From: Spizellomyces punctatus DAOM BR117
Taxonomy: Eukaryota > Chytridiomycota > Chytridiomycetes > Spizellomycetales > Spizellomycetaceae
Assembly: GCF_000182565.1 (NCBI RefSeq)
Contig: NW_015971552.1
Location: 245,353-309,352, forward strand
Length of the DNA: 64,000 nucleotides
Reading direction: 5' to 3'
Within the stretch, counting starts at the first letter, position 1, and every line of letters begins with the position of its first letter. The notes below the pieces were generated by a model that saw only the letters and a program-made list of their open reading frames with translations, made no database searches and had not been told where the DNA came from. The translations under genes and the position numbers were made by a program. Positions 1 through 11,082 of this stretch are shown piece after piece.

Positions 1-107
1 GGCGATGGCGAGTGTACTGGTCCATTGTCATGTGTATGCCGCAGCAGACCACCACGGATGCTCCACCGTCAAAAGTAGTAGGGAGTGCTGGTGGTGGTAA
101 TTTCCTT

Positions 108-140
108 GTCGTCGTCGTCGTCGTTGTCGTCGTTGTTGTT
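108..140. repeat. GTC/GTT trinucleotide microsatellite
   Basis: About eleven units of an imperfect GTC/GTT repeat, visible directly in the sequence. Confidence 0.9.
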
Positions 141-305
141 CCAGCAATAGTTGTAATGGGAGTGGGCGTTGATTGCTGACTGCCATTTGCAAACCCCAAC
201 AACAACAATGAGCATCTACTATGAACAATAATGTCCCCAAAATACAATAAAAATAAAAGTAAAAGAAATACTCACAGTGAGCCCATGGGATAATAACAAA
301 ATGTA

Positions 306-494
306 AGAGAGAGTGTGTGTGTGGGAAAAAAAATAAAAATAAAAGAGAAAGCGCGCGCGCAAACAACCAAGAAAAAAAAAAGGAGGAGAGCCAGGAAGCA
401 AGCAAGGAAGGAAGGAAGGAGAGAGACAAGAAGAAGAAGAAGAACAAGAGAGAAGAGAGAAGAAGAAAGAAAAAGAGAGAGAGAGCGTGGGAAA
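306..494. repeat. Polypurine tract with embedded (GT)n, (GC)5 and (GGAA)n
   Basis: The + strand is almost entirely A and G for nearly 190 bp. It contains a short GT run near 313-323, (GC)5 at 351-360, A-rich blocks, and GGAA and GAA repeats from about 400 to 450. The long purine/pyrimidine strand asymmetry is the main feature; no coding constraint is evident. Confidence 0.9.
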
Positions 495-699
495 GTACTC
501 CCTTTTCACTACAAAAGAAAGACACTACATCTACACTCATCATGTCTATATATAGTATAATTATATTATGTGGCGTTATTCCCTACTATATATAGAAATG
601 TGTAATGCATTCCAATGAATATAGAGAGCCGATAGAATATGAATTGATTGGTGGCATTTCCATCGATGAATGACCATGGAGTTGAAATGGACATGGGAA

Positions 700-837
700 T
701 AAGAGAGAGAGAGTAATTGGAGAGAGAGGGATGGACCATTTAGAGTGAGAAAAGAGAGAGTGAGAAAAGAGAGAGAGAGATCTCTAATAAAAGTGAATAG
801 TTATTAGTTGTTATTAGTCTCTCTCTCTCTCTCTCTT
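700..837. repeat. (GA)n and (CT)n arms in inverted orientation
   Basis: GA repeats (about 706-716 and 754-783) are followed, after a short AT-rich spacer that also holds a TTATTAG direct repeat, by a (TC)n run at 818-836. The GA and CT arms are complementary and could pair as a hairpin with a loop of roughly 35 nt. Confidence 0.8.
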
Positions 838-962
838 GCTATTAGTCACTTTCATAGCACACAAACTGCATTTCTCTCTTATTCTTGCGAGTCTCGAATG
901 GAGGGGGTCTTTTTTACACAGAGAAAAGGGGACTCTTTTAGCAGTCGATTGCTACCCTTGTA

Positions 963-981
963 TTCTCTCTCTCTCTCTCTT
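963..981. repeat. (TC)n microsatellite
   Basis: A run of about nine TC dinucleotides within the non-coding upstream region. Confidence 0.9.
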
Positions 982-1215
982 TCCCTTAAAAGAACCTTAT
1001 GACCGTGCCACATGAACAGTGCCACTCTCATTATGACTATTTGGTTTATATGGGATCTTACACACATTCACCCGCTGTCTATGCCACTTGCACACATTCA
1101 ACCGCTTTCCTTCCTTCCATAGGGATGCATTGAACAAAAGGCAAGGAGGAGAGAGGGAGAGAAAACTGCTCTTTCACACACGGTCCATAACAAACAGGCA
1201 GAGTTTTTAAAGCAA

Positions 1216-1851
1216 ATGGACATGCACTCTTCCTCCTCCTCCTCATCGTCTTCCTCCTCATCGGCAACGGCCTTGACACCCACGCGTCGGCAAATGGGTG
1301 TTCTCCGCATTGACACAGACAGTCAACAACGCTCAGGTCGCTCAACATTCTCTCCTATTGAACAAGTATCAAGCGCACTCACCATGGACGACACGGAACG
1401 CAGAGATCCACTCGCCTTTTTAGACACGCTCCAATCCTACCTCATTTCTCCCATCCCACGCTCCCAAAAACACTGCACAGAATCCGCTCTTCTCGTCAAA
1501 ACATGGATAGACTCTCTTTCCTCTATTGACCACCACCACCAGCAACAGCAACAAACCTCTCCAGCATGGTCTAGTAGAATGAGCGGATCGAGCACAGGCA
1601 GTCCAACTCAACAGTCAAACCTCCTAGATCTCCTCGACGCGAAAATTGCCGAACTCAATGCCGACATTGAAACCTTTCATATTCCCCGCTCGGCCTCTGT
1701 CTCATCCTCCTTATCCTCGCATTCCTCGTGTTCGTCTTTATCATCTTCGCGTCTCGAATCGATTCCTGAGCACCCTCAACGAGACATTCAGAAACTGAAA
1801 GAGTTGGATCGCTTGAATAGGCGGGATGGCAGAAAACCCCTCCTTGCTTGA
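1216..1851 (+). CDS. Hypothetical Ser-rich protein (211 aa)
   Basis: A single uninterrupted reading frame opens with ATG and a run of serines (about residues 5-16) encoded by a TCC/TCT/TCA microsatellite. It continues with Gln-rich (about 110-117) and Ser-rich (about 157-178) low-complexity segments. Between these are two short blocks that look structured: one around residues 63-100 beginning RDPLAFLDTL, and a helical one around 135-150 (LLDLLDAKIAELN). I recognise no family and give no function. The start is the first ATG of the frame and could be M57 instead, since everything before it is low complexity. It is probably a real gene because the frame stays open through non-repetitive sequence, but it could be lineage-specific. 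Confidence 0.5.
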   Translation: MDMHSSSSSSSSSSSSATALTPTRRQMGVLRIDTDSQQRSGRSTFSPIEQVSSALTMDDTERRDPLAFLDTLQSYLISPIPRSQKHCTESALLVKTWIDSLSSIDHHHQQQQQTSPAWSSRMSGSSTGSPTQQSNLLDLLDAKIAELNADIETFHIPRSASVSSSLSSHSSCSSLSSSRLESIPEHPQRDIQKLKELDRLNRRDGRKPLLA

Positions 1852-2478
1852 AATAGTGCCCATTTTTTTTGACGAGCAAACATTGATATACACGCACACA
1901 CACACGCACACACACACGCACGAGTCCCTCACAATCACCGCCATTCATCTCGCCATTCTTGAACCAAAATAGACCTCTTGTTGATGATGATCATATCCAC
2001 TCGTTTCTCTTGTACATTGTTTTTCTTGTTCTATTTAAAGAAAAAACCTCTTATCTCTTGTCTAGTTTTATAGTCTAGTGTGTTGTTTTTGCTAGCATTG
2101 GATGTAGTCAACTTTTTTCCCATACACACACACACAAGTTACTATTATATCCTTAATAGAGATGCCACTTTTGCAGACTTGCGTCAAATTCTTTTCCTTT
2201 GAAAATGGAGGATTAATGTCCATGTAGGGAAGCAGTCAAGACACTGACACTGGCTATTACCGGCAAAATGCCAACCAAAATTCATCCAATATAAAACCCT
2301 ATATACACGAACGCAAATCTACAACTCATGTTCTGTATCCCATATGAAAGCAAGATACATAAGCAACCGGGGGGCATCAACCTACAACAACCTCTCACCT
2401 CATCCTATACACACAATCCTACACATACAATTAGCAAGCGCATTACACAACGTCGTCTACCATCTCATATCACCCTCC
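1852..2478. other. Intergenic, convergent 3' regions
   Basis: Lies between the + hypothetical gene and the 3' end of the - strand helicase gene. It has a CA/CG-type microsatellite at about 1890-1922 and a shorter CA run near 2124-2135. No gene is visible. Confidence 0.6.
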
Positions 2479-4067
2479 CTACAACATCATCATTTGATAC
2501 CTCTTTCCAAATTCAACCACCTTGTCACTCACAAACACACTCTTCCCCCCAAACGCCTTGACACGTAACCCCTCCAACCCTTTAACCCTCGACAGAGCGG
2601 TATAAGCCTGCCCAGACGCAAAAGCCGCCTCCAAATCCACTTCAACCCGATCCAACGTCATTCCCTGACTTTTATGCACCGTCAATGCCCACGCCAATTT
2701 CAGCGGTATTTGTCTCCGAACCAAGATCCCACGACCCGGTCCAAGCGACATTTCAAACCGATGGAACCCAACACAAAAGATTTTTCGATCTGCAGCGAAT
2801 TGGACAAGGGGGAGGGATACGTGGGTACCGAGGACGGGATCTAACGCTGTCTTGTAGCCCACAACATGTCCTCTTGCGCCATTGACGAGACCTTGATCGA
2901 CAGACATGTTTCGGAGGAGGACGACTTGGGCACCCGGTTTAAGATGCAAGGTCCTAGGAGCCGCAAAGGCATTAAAATGCAAATCAATGACTTCTTGAAA
3001 TTCCGGTACAAGTCTCATGGTATCTCGTCCCGCTTCAAAACTATCATTGGCCGTAAAGGTCGTCATGGCTTCTGGTAACCGATGCAACGCCAAATGATTA
3101 TACTGTTGCGCGACCCGATTGTACCCTGTAATCAACGTCGGTTCCAGTACATCCTCATCTTCCCATGTCCGCCCAACACACCCTTGTAAAGCCTTTTGAA
3201 CAAACTCATCATAAACCCCCCGCCGAACTCTGCTCAAGACTTCCACAAACACTTGATCCGTCTGCCTAAATATTTGCGACAACTCCACCATTCGCATCCC
3301 GCGTTTCACCAAAGCATGCCACGCCCGTGACTCAAACACGTATCTAGCCTCGCTACCCACACATACTGGCGGCAATTGCCAAAAATCCCCACAAAGCACC
3401 ACCTGCATCCCACCAAATGGCTTGTCATACACTTTTCGAATCACCCGTGACACATGGTCGAGCATGTCAAATAAGAGTGGATCCACCATACTCGCTTCAT
3501 CAATCACGAGGATATCGGTTTCTTCGTAGGGTTTGCGTCGGAGAGTGGAGCGCTGCACATGGTGGGTTAGACTCGTTATACTTGATGTCGTTGAACCAAT
3601 GTGTGACATGAATGAGTGGAGTGTTTGTCCGTTCAACTAGAATACAATATTTTCAATATTTCCATTTCTTGTACATTGTGACCTTTGGACACACTTACAT
3701 TCGCAGCAGCAATCCCCGTCGGACTCTACAAACCCAAAAAATCAATAAAACACGCACCAAAACAAACAACACAATTCATTTTCCTCACCGTAACAGCAAC
3801 CCGCTTCCCACCCTCTCGTACCCTCCCAACAAACTCATTCAAAACAGCCGTCTTACCCGTCCCCGCCTTCCCCGTAAAAAACACATTAGCTCCACTCGAC
3901 AAGAGTTGAACCAGTTTTTCTTGGGAGGCTGATAGACGGGGTGTTGTTGTTGGGGTTAGGTAGGGGGTTTCGGTGTCGGCGAGGGCGAGGACGGTGGAGA
4001 GGTGCCGGAGGGAATGTCGGAGGGAATGGTGGAGGGGTCGTCGGCGATAGAGGATACAAAGGGGCAT
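2479..4067 (-). CDS. PIF1: PIF1-family DNA helicase
   Basis: ATP-dependent 5'-to-3' DNA helicase of the Pif1/RecD-like group, which acts in nuclear or mitochondrial DNA maintenance. Model of 487 aa: exons 4067-3789, 3725-3699 and 3636-2479, all in phase. Residues 66-73 are the Walker A motif GKAGTGKT, D148/E149 lie in the Walker B/DEAS segment, GDFWQLPP follows at about 185-192, and the C-terminus has VHKSQGMTL and AYTALSRV, the Pif1 motif VI region. The second exon is only 27 nt and encodes the conserved segment SPTGIAAAN just after Walker A. The first 30 residues hold many Arg/His and no acidic residue, which suggests (inference) a mitochondrial targeting peptide. At 487 aa it is shorter than yeast Pif1 and is close to a bare helicase core. 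Confidence 0.93.
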
Positions 4068-4497
4068 CTAGGTAAATGTCAAAATGTGCGAGTTGGGTTT
4101 TTGCGAGTACTTGCGCGTATATCAGTTTGACATGTGTCCAAGCCACGTACGCGTCCGAACATTTTGTGAGTCAACCGATCATTCGCTTCCCATTAATTTA
4201 TGTTTTGCAAAAAAAAAAAAGGTATTAAAGCTACCTAGATGGATAGCGTGAGGTGAAAAGACTGAATGTGGGTGAAATAGAGATGCTTAATGGGTGAGAT
4301 GTTGAAATGTTGGAGTAGTGGTACCAATCCATACGACAAACAGCCTTTTGTGTATCTTGGAAGACATTTTGATGGATAACCAAGAGACAGCATAACGCAA
4401 GTCAAACTTCTGCCCATTTTTAAAAACTCAATGATATACATTAAAACACATTCACAAAAACATCACAAAAAAAACCTTCCAAAATGTATTCACATGA
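4068..4497. other. Intergenic between helicase and RIC8 genes
   Basis: Promoter of the helicase gene and 3' region of RIC8, both on the - strand. It contains an A11 run near 4210. Nothing else is recognised. Confidence 0.6.
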
Positions 4498-6288
4498 CTA
4501 CCCCAACCTCGGCACAGCCTTAATAACACCCGTCCGATTCAACCTATCCAACAACACAAACAACTTTTCCGCTTCCCGTTCCCTCTCTTCCTCACTCATA
4601 GCCTTCCACTCTTCATCCGCCTTCTGCGCACTGAATTCACCTGTAATGGGGTCAATATCTTCTGTTGGTGCTGGTCCACCACTAGGAAGGAGACCACGGT
4701 TATAGAGAAAGCCCGCGGCGGGGCCGTATCCAATGTAGGAGACGAGGGTTTCGGCTTTATCAAGACAATTAAAAGAATGTGGGTTGGGAATGGAAATAAA
4801 GAGATACGTACGTGATTCATTGGAGAGTATAAAAAAGAGTTCAGAGACGGCTTGTCGGAGGTTTGGATATGTGATGGATGTCATGTACCGTATTAATCGA
4901 GCCGTCAATGTCGTCCCTTTATCCAACGGCTGACTTCGATCTCTATAAACCAAGAAGCATTAGGACATACCTAAAACACACACATATTGTAACGCTACTC
5001 ACATATCATTTGGCATGATCCAGTCTCTCATGACAGCTCTCGCATGCACATCCCCTCTAGCAACTCCCACCAAAACCAACACCAAAGGCGAACACGATTC
5101 ATCCAATAACACGCCACCTACGCGTACCTCCTCCTCGGCATCCTCGCCATGAACACCTACAGTCTCTTCCAAGATATCCACAAACTTTCGCAAGAGTGTG
5201 TAATCGTCATTCGGAAACCAAATGTCGTGGTGTGTAGGGAAATGCAATAACGTGTGAATGGCGTGTGAGATGGGTGGTGAGAGTGGCGGTGTTGGAAGGG
5301 GGTATGATCGGAGGAGATCCAAAATGGGTGGCACGAGTCTGTTTTGGTTTCTTGAGATGAAATGTTACAACCTTTTTCAGCATATAATAAACGCACCCTG
5401 TACAATCAGTCTCTTCATCCGAAATATTAAAAACAAGCTTTAAAATCTCGTTCAACACCATCAATTCCATCCCCTCCACAGGTGCTTTGACGAGTCTCTC
5501 GAGTCTCTGTTTCCAATTAGTCCCAATTCGCAAAAAAATATAAAAGCGTTTGTTGTTTACCTCGGTCAATATACCAACAATCCCGTTCTTTAGTACCGTC
5601 TGCACAACTTGACGTTCAACAGTCGCCAAAAACAGAATCCGAAATATGAGAAACGTGGGTTCAGATGCTAAACCCCCATCCTACACACACCCATTAAACT
5701 TCATTCATCCAAAAACCAAAAAATCGAAACACAACATACCTTTATAATCTCTACACACTTTTCCACACCACCTAGTTCCCATACTACACCCCTCGCAGCA
5801 GGATAATGCAACAAGACATTACAAAGACATTTAAGTCCCTCTGTTGTGTGTGGCGTCGGTTGATACGCATTTGACCCGAGTCCCGCATGCAATACCAACA
5901 ATTTTGTGCCCTATGTATTTAAATTAGATACGATACGTATATTGGGCACGACCGATACGTACCTCAACGGAATAGAGTGCATCGCATCCAACGGATTCAC
6001 GTAGTAGGATACGCAACACGCTTAATACGTGGGTAAAGACTAGTGGACATGTCAATCCATGTTTTAACGTTATATAGTTGGTGGTGATTGTATTTTACCA
6101 TCTTGGCTCCATGTGCCGCTCTCGTCGCGTAGACCTTGAACGATACGATCAACGTAAGCGGTTTTCTCAGCGACGGTGATTGCGGGTGTGAAGCATGTGG
6201 TCTGGGCGTGGGTTTTGAGAAAGGTTTGGAGGGTAGAGAGAAGGGTTGGGTCTGTGAAGGATGATGGGAGGGGAGGGAGGGACGTCAT
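4498..6288 (-). CDS. RIC8: RIC8/synembryn, G-alpha chaperone and GEF
   Basis: Ric8 folds and activates G-alpha subunits of heterotrimeric G proteins in the cytosol. Model of 463 aa over eight exons: 6288-6099, 6039-5963, 5910-5740, 5680-5561, 5506-5397, 5338-5003, 4942-4812 and 4754-4498; all phases close. Family landmarks in order are EGLKCLCNVL in exon 3, LNEILKLVFNISDEE in exon 5, the MRDWIMPNDIDRSQPLDKG block spanning exons 6-7, AVSELFFILSNE, then SYIGYGPAAGFLYNRGLL and IDPITGEF near the C-terminus. The protein has the armadillo-like helical make-up of the family and a normal length. Exon 8 uses a weak AAAG acceptor. Its presence implies canonical G-alpha signalling in this organism; the opsin-like receptor at 16.5 kb is a possible upstream partner, which is inference only. 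Confidence 0.93.
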
Positions 6289-6908
6289 GTTTTGAATCTG
6301 TGGGATGGTCAGTGTGGTGGTTGATGCAAGCAAAAGTGTTCCAACGCGTGAGCAGTGTCACGTGAGTATGCTTGGTAAGCAGCTGCGATCAACTTTGGGT
6401 GGAATGACACGAGTCTGCAGTTGTGCAGTGTTTGTCCAGGGAAGGGAACCTCCGGAGGGACTTAATCAAAGGAACAAAGGATCAAGGGACGGCAAGGTCG
6501 GGGCGAGACGTTCAGGAAGAAGGGAACGAAACCACAAGGGTAATGCCAGACGCACGCCGAGACGCTGCCTGGCCAGTCAACAGTCAGCCCTTGAAAACAA
6601 AAAAAAAAAACTGCATTCGTCACAGTGCACCCACCAAAACTCGAACTTGTCAATTGTTCAAAAGTCGCACACGTGTCATCACACGACAGCCCAATTTGAT
6701 ACAACTTTCACATGTCTAGATCTTCAAAAAGGTCACGTTCTCCTTGGTGTAACATGATTCCAAATATAGCATAATTGGCAGTTATTGAGCGTATTTAATG
6801 GGTCTGGTGGAGGAGAAGGGTTGGATTTCCCCCCACCTTGGTTTTGTGTACGCCTTGCTCATCGCCATCTTGGTTCTCGCCCCCGTCCATCTGCACATTT
6901 GCAAAGCT
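6289..6908. promoter_or_regulatory. Divergent promoter region, RIC8 (-) / cytochrome b5-ACAD (+)
   Basis: A 620-bp spacer between two start codons on opposite strands. It holds two palindromic E-box cores CACGTG, at 6359-6364 and 6670-6675, and an A10 run around 6600. If the longer N-terminal start of the + strand gene is used (6798), the spacer shortens to about 510 bp. Confidence 0.5.
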
Positions 6909-8999
6909 ATGCCGTCCTTTACTACTGAGCAGGTTGCCTCCCACAACACTGAAAAGGACATTTGGGTACTGCACACCATCCGCTACACTTGAGCGCGCTG
7001 ACTTGAAGCTAAACACATACCTCTAGATCATTGTCCACGGAAAAGTGTACGATGTGACATCCTTTCTAAACGACCACCCAGGAGGCAAAAAGATTTTGCT
7101 AAAGGTGGCCGGAACGGATGCGTCCAAGCAGTTTGACAACTTTCACAACAAGTCTGTTTTGGACAAGTATGGACCTAAATTGTACAAGGGCGATATTGGA
7201 GGTGCTGTTGAGGAGGTCAAGGGCGAGGCTGAGAGTGTAGAGTTGACTGGGTTGGAGGAGGGTGAGGCCTTTGGTGATTTGATTCCTTTTGGCGATCCTT
7301 ACTGGTACCAGGTAAATTGAATGTAGGAATGTGCATCGTTCGTATTGGGATATTGATGTTTTTTGTCGTTTAGGACTGGTATTCTCCTTACTACAATGAA
7401 AGTCACCGTCGTCTACGTGCGACTGTGCGCGCCTTTGTGGAAAAGGAGATTATGCCTTTCTGCCATGAATGGGATGAGGCAAAACAGATTCCCAAGGAAC
7501 TGTTTATCAAGGCTGCTAACGCGGGCATCCTTGGCGCCATTGTCGGACACCCATGGCCTACAAAGTACGTTGAGAGAGGTCCCATTGCTGGTATCAAACC
7601 TGAAGGTGAGCCAATAAAAGGAGAATTTGACGCGCAATCTCCGCTGACTCGACATGACAGACTTTGACGCGTTCCACGAGTTTATTGTTTGTGATGAGCT
7701 TTCCCGCTGTGGATCTGGAGGTGTCCTTTGGGGTTTGATTGGTGGTTTGGGTATCGGACTCCCACCCGTCATCCAATTCGGAACGGACTACCTCAAGGAC
7801 AAGGTTGTCAAGGATTGCCTTGCTGGGCGCAAGAACATTTGCTTGGCCATTACCGAACCCGCTGCTGGGTCTGATGTGGCTAATTTGACCACTACCGCAA
7901 AGAAGACTGCTGATGGAAAGCACTACATTGTAAGTGCGACGCAAAGGTGGTTTCAACCCAATGCCGCCGCTAATGTATCGTCATTTTGTTGACAGCTCAA
8001 TGGTGAGAAAAAATGGATCACCAACGGTGTCTTTGCAGACTACTTTACTGTTGCTTGGTAAGTTGCATCAAATACAGCCAACACCGCAGCTGTCTCGACC
8101 ACTATCTCTAACCAGGATGCCCCTATTATTAGCCGTACTGGCGGTCCGGGAATGAATGGCGTGTCTCTGCTGCTCGTAGAGCGTGACATGCCAGGTGTGA
8201 CTACCCGTCACATGCCATGCATGGGTGTCTGGGCGTCCGGAACGACCTATATCACCTTTGAAGATGTCAAGGTTCCCGTGGAGAACTTGATTGGCCGGGA
8301 GAACAAGGGATTCAAGGTAAGCCCTGAGATCTCAACGTTCAATGGGAGCCGGACCACCAACATGAAAACATTGCTAGTGCATCATGTTCAACTTTAATCA
8401 CGAGCGTATGGGTATTTGCATCCAAGCCAACCGGTTCGCCCGTGTCTGCGTTGAAGAGTCCATGCGTTACGCGTAAGTGCGCAAATGATATTAGATTCAA
8501 TGTCTGATCTTATTTGACACTTTTGTCATTCCTCCAGTCACAAACGCAAGACCTTTGGCAAAAAGCTCATTGACCACCCCGTCATCCGTAATAAGCTGGG
8601 TCACATGGTCCGCAAGGTCGAAGCGACCCACGCGTGGATGGAATCCTTGATCTTCCAAACAACGACCATGCCCCAAGAGCTTCAGATGCTCAAACTCGGA
8701 GGACCGATTGCATTGCTCAAAGTCCAAGCTACCCAGACTATGGAATACTGTGCTCGTGAAGCTGCCCAAATCTTTGGTGGGTTGTCGTATAGCCGTGGTG
8801 GACAGGGAGAGAAAGTGGAACGGTTGTACCGTGAAGTCCGGGGTAAGTCACTCGAGTTGACATTAAAGTGAATCCATTGTTTGATGCGTTGTTATTTTCT
8901 TTAGCGTATGCCATTCCTGGTGGGTCTGAGGAAATTATGATTGACTTGGGTATTCGACAGTCGGTCAAAGTTGCCCAATTGAGTGGTGCCAAGTTGTAG
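6909..8999 (+). CDS. Cytochrome b5 / acyl-CoA dehydrogenase fusion
   Basis: Flavin acyl-CoA dehydrogenase with an N-terminal cytochrome b5 domain, expected to act in fatty-acid oxidation. Model of 527 aa, nine exons: 6909-6965, 7027-7311, 7374-7605, 7661-7929, 7996-8057, 8133-8316, 8378-8472, 8538-8842, 8905-8999; all phases close. The b5 domain has the haem-ligand segment DHPGGKK and a second His in NFHNKS. The dehydrogenase part shows LAITEPAAGSDVANL, ACRTGGPGMNG, the helical domain with HKRKTFGKKLIDHPVI, and YREVRAYAIPGGSEEIM. In the last segment the Glu used as catalytic base by short/medium-chain enzymes is not at its usual place, so the base may sit elsewhere, as in other branches. An in-frame upstream ATG at 6798 would add 37 residues with a hydrophobic stretch and is the main alternative start. 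Confidence 0.92.
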
Positions 9000-9432
9000 A
9001 TGGGATTACTACTCTATTTACATTGTGTGCAAGGTTTGGAAATATATAAGAGGGCCACGTCCCCAAATCACGTTAGATAACATTAGTGCAGTTTGGTTTT
9101 TGGAGTGTAGCTGGGGCGGGTTGTTGATTGGGATGTCGAGGTTATGGTGAGCTGCGTTTATAACATTGCACACGCCACTTCCAGTTGTGGATGGTGTTTG
9201 CCATGCCTTGTGGTTTTGGTGCAGTAAATTGCATCCATGAGACTTGAGTTCTATCGTCACGTTAGGGCCCTGGCACTTGGCACTTGCTAATCTTGTACCT
9301 GCTTTGGCGACGCCATCAACACCAATCTCTCCACTAACAGGACCAAACACACAGAGACACAAAAAAAAAATGCAACAATAGAAGAAATATTATCTAGCGG
9401 CAGTAATATAAAATATTCATAAAACCCCCTCA
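9000..9432. other. Convergent intergenic region
   Basis: Lies between stop codons of the + acyl-CoA dehydrogenase and the - membrane-protein gene. No gene or repeat is recognised apart from an A10 run near 9361. Confidence 0.6.
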
Positions 9433-10536
9433 TCAATTCACTCGCTCCAACCACTTTCCAGCCCCCCACGTAACCCACCAAGCACACTCCAAAACCCCCC
9501 ACCCAACAACGCACTCCCCAACCAAACTCACAATCCCCCTCCTCCACCCCACAAACCCCAAAAAAACTTCAACAGGCCAACAACACAAACTCGTTAACAA
9601 CCCTGCCCCAATCCTCCCCACCGCAGACCGCCAATACCGTCTCAACACTGTCCTTCGTAATTGTAACACAACTTCTTTGGCGTCATCACCATAGTACATG
9701 GCATCTGACATCCATGACTGCGTTGGTTTATCTAGGTGGATTGTATCCGGGTGGGTGGGCGTTGGTGGTGTGAGACGGGTTTGAAAGTAGCTTTGAAGGG
9801 TTTGTCTCAATATGTGGAGTATGAGGGATGGGAAGAGCGTCGTGTGGGTGTATGGATTGAGGGGATATGTCAACATATAGGAAATACTACAACAAATACC
9901 AGTTAGTATCCAATACACGATTTTATTTAAAGTTTTTTGCGTACCATGTATTCAACTTTTCTAGCAAACCAGACTGTTTCAGAGTAGGAAATCGGGGGAG
10001 GAGGTACGTTTCTTGGACAAGTTCAAGTAGGTATTCGGTTAGGAGAAGGGATGTTTGGTGGGTTGTTGCTTTTGGGAGGGATGTAAATCCTATACGGGAC
10101 GTGGGATTATATCTTGCCACAGAAAAGGGGTAGGAGAGCATGTAGTTTGACGTTAGGGCTGTCAGGAAAGGATGGGGTTATAAACAAAATGTCAAGCATG
10201 GTAAACGAAAAAAACCGTGAACGTACTTAGACAATTCAATGTCATCCCCAACCTATTCTCCAAAGCCTCCCTCCTCAACATTCCCCGTCGAACATCAACA
10301 ACATGTCCCTCCACCGACGACAAAATCTCATCCTGAGCCCTCGTTAACCGGCCGGATAGTACATTCCGTTTCCGTCCCATTCGACGAAAATCCTCTCGTT
10401 GTGTCTCCATTGATGTACTGTTTTCGGCTGCTGGTGCAATATACGTTGTTGCGACTTGGTGGCAGACTGTTCCGCCGAGGGTGTGCATGGCTGTTGGGGG
10501 AATGCCGAGGACAAGTGTCCAGGTTGATAAGCCCAT
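9433..10536 (-). CDS. Unknown membrane-associated protein (325 aa)
   Basis: Three exons join in phase: 10536-10227, 10158-9945 and 9886-9433. The N-terminal part has a mildly hydrophobic start (MGLSTWTLVLGIPPTAMHTL) followed by a charged helical region rich in Arg/Glu (about residues 45-100). The middle holds a predicted helical block (LLLTEYLLELVQETYLLPRF) and then CISYMLTYPLNPY. The C-terminal 70 residues are strongly hydrophobic and Trp/Gly-rich, with two or three possible membrane segments including WPVEVFLGFVGW and a tail ending WLERVN. I cannot assign a family. The coding strand is conspicuously G-rich at third positions (the + strand here is C-rich). It is probably an organelle membrane protein, which is a guess from composition only. 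Confidence 0.6.
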
Positions 10537-11082
10537 AATGATTTTTTGGTGAGAGGTTTGTATGAGGTTTGTTGGTGTAGGTAATGAGGTAGTTGGTGAG
10601 GAGGAGTTTTTTGTAAGAGATTGTGGTGGGGATGAGGTACGAGGTTCAAAATAAAGAAACTAGATGGCTTTTTTGATGCGAGTAGCGGGTTTGGTGTTAT
10701 CAAGATGACAAAGAGGATAACAACAAAAACACAAGAGGAAGACTAAATAATCGTCCCCAACAAAAGATTGACAGGGTTGAGAAGGAGGGGGTGGGAGCTT
10801 TCTACCCGGGCTTAAAAACGTTGTCGTTTTCCTCCTTGGCCCAATGGCAGCTCCATGCAAAAAGCAATGGCTCGGCACCTCCAACGTCCGCTCAGCTTTC
10901 TTGGAGCAATGGGTCATCATGATGACAATTGAAACGCTGTCAGGATGTGACTCATTTGCTATGGCAACATGTGAACCGCAGTCACATGATAAATTGTGCT
11001 TAGTAGTGCTGCGCACGGGTTTTGTAGCCCTTGCAAATACGGTTCTTGTCGTTTAGCTTTGCTCTTGCGTTGTTTTTGCCTC
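10537..11082. promoter_or_regulatory. Divergent intergenic region, unknown membrane protein (-) / GUP1 (+)
   Basis: A 546-bp spacer between opposite start codons. Open frames cross it on both strands but have no recognisable content. No clear motif was found apart from TCACATGA-like sequence near 10982. Confidence 0.4.

Larger units (their letters stand above)
1..1215. other. Low-complexity upstream region without a credible gene
   Basis: The stretch is dominated by short tandem repeats and strand-biased purine tracts. Open frames in it are compositionally trivial (runs of Phe/Leu/Ser on one strand, Lys/Arg/Glu on the other), so I do not call a gene. It lies upstream of the Ser-rich hypothetical gene that starts at 1216 and may include its promoter. 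Confidence 0.7.

Noticed and set aside
28-543. 171-codon - strand frame of Phe/Leu/Ser runs
   Set aside because: It is the complement of the polypurine tract; composition explains the open frame and no domain is visible.
2328-2568. Two overlapping short + strand frames
   Set aside because: They lie in the 3' region of the Pif1 gene and share no recognisable sequence; length is within chance.
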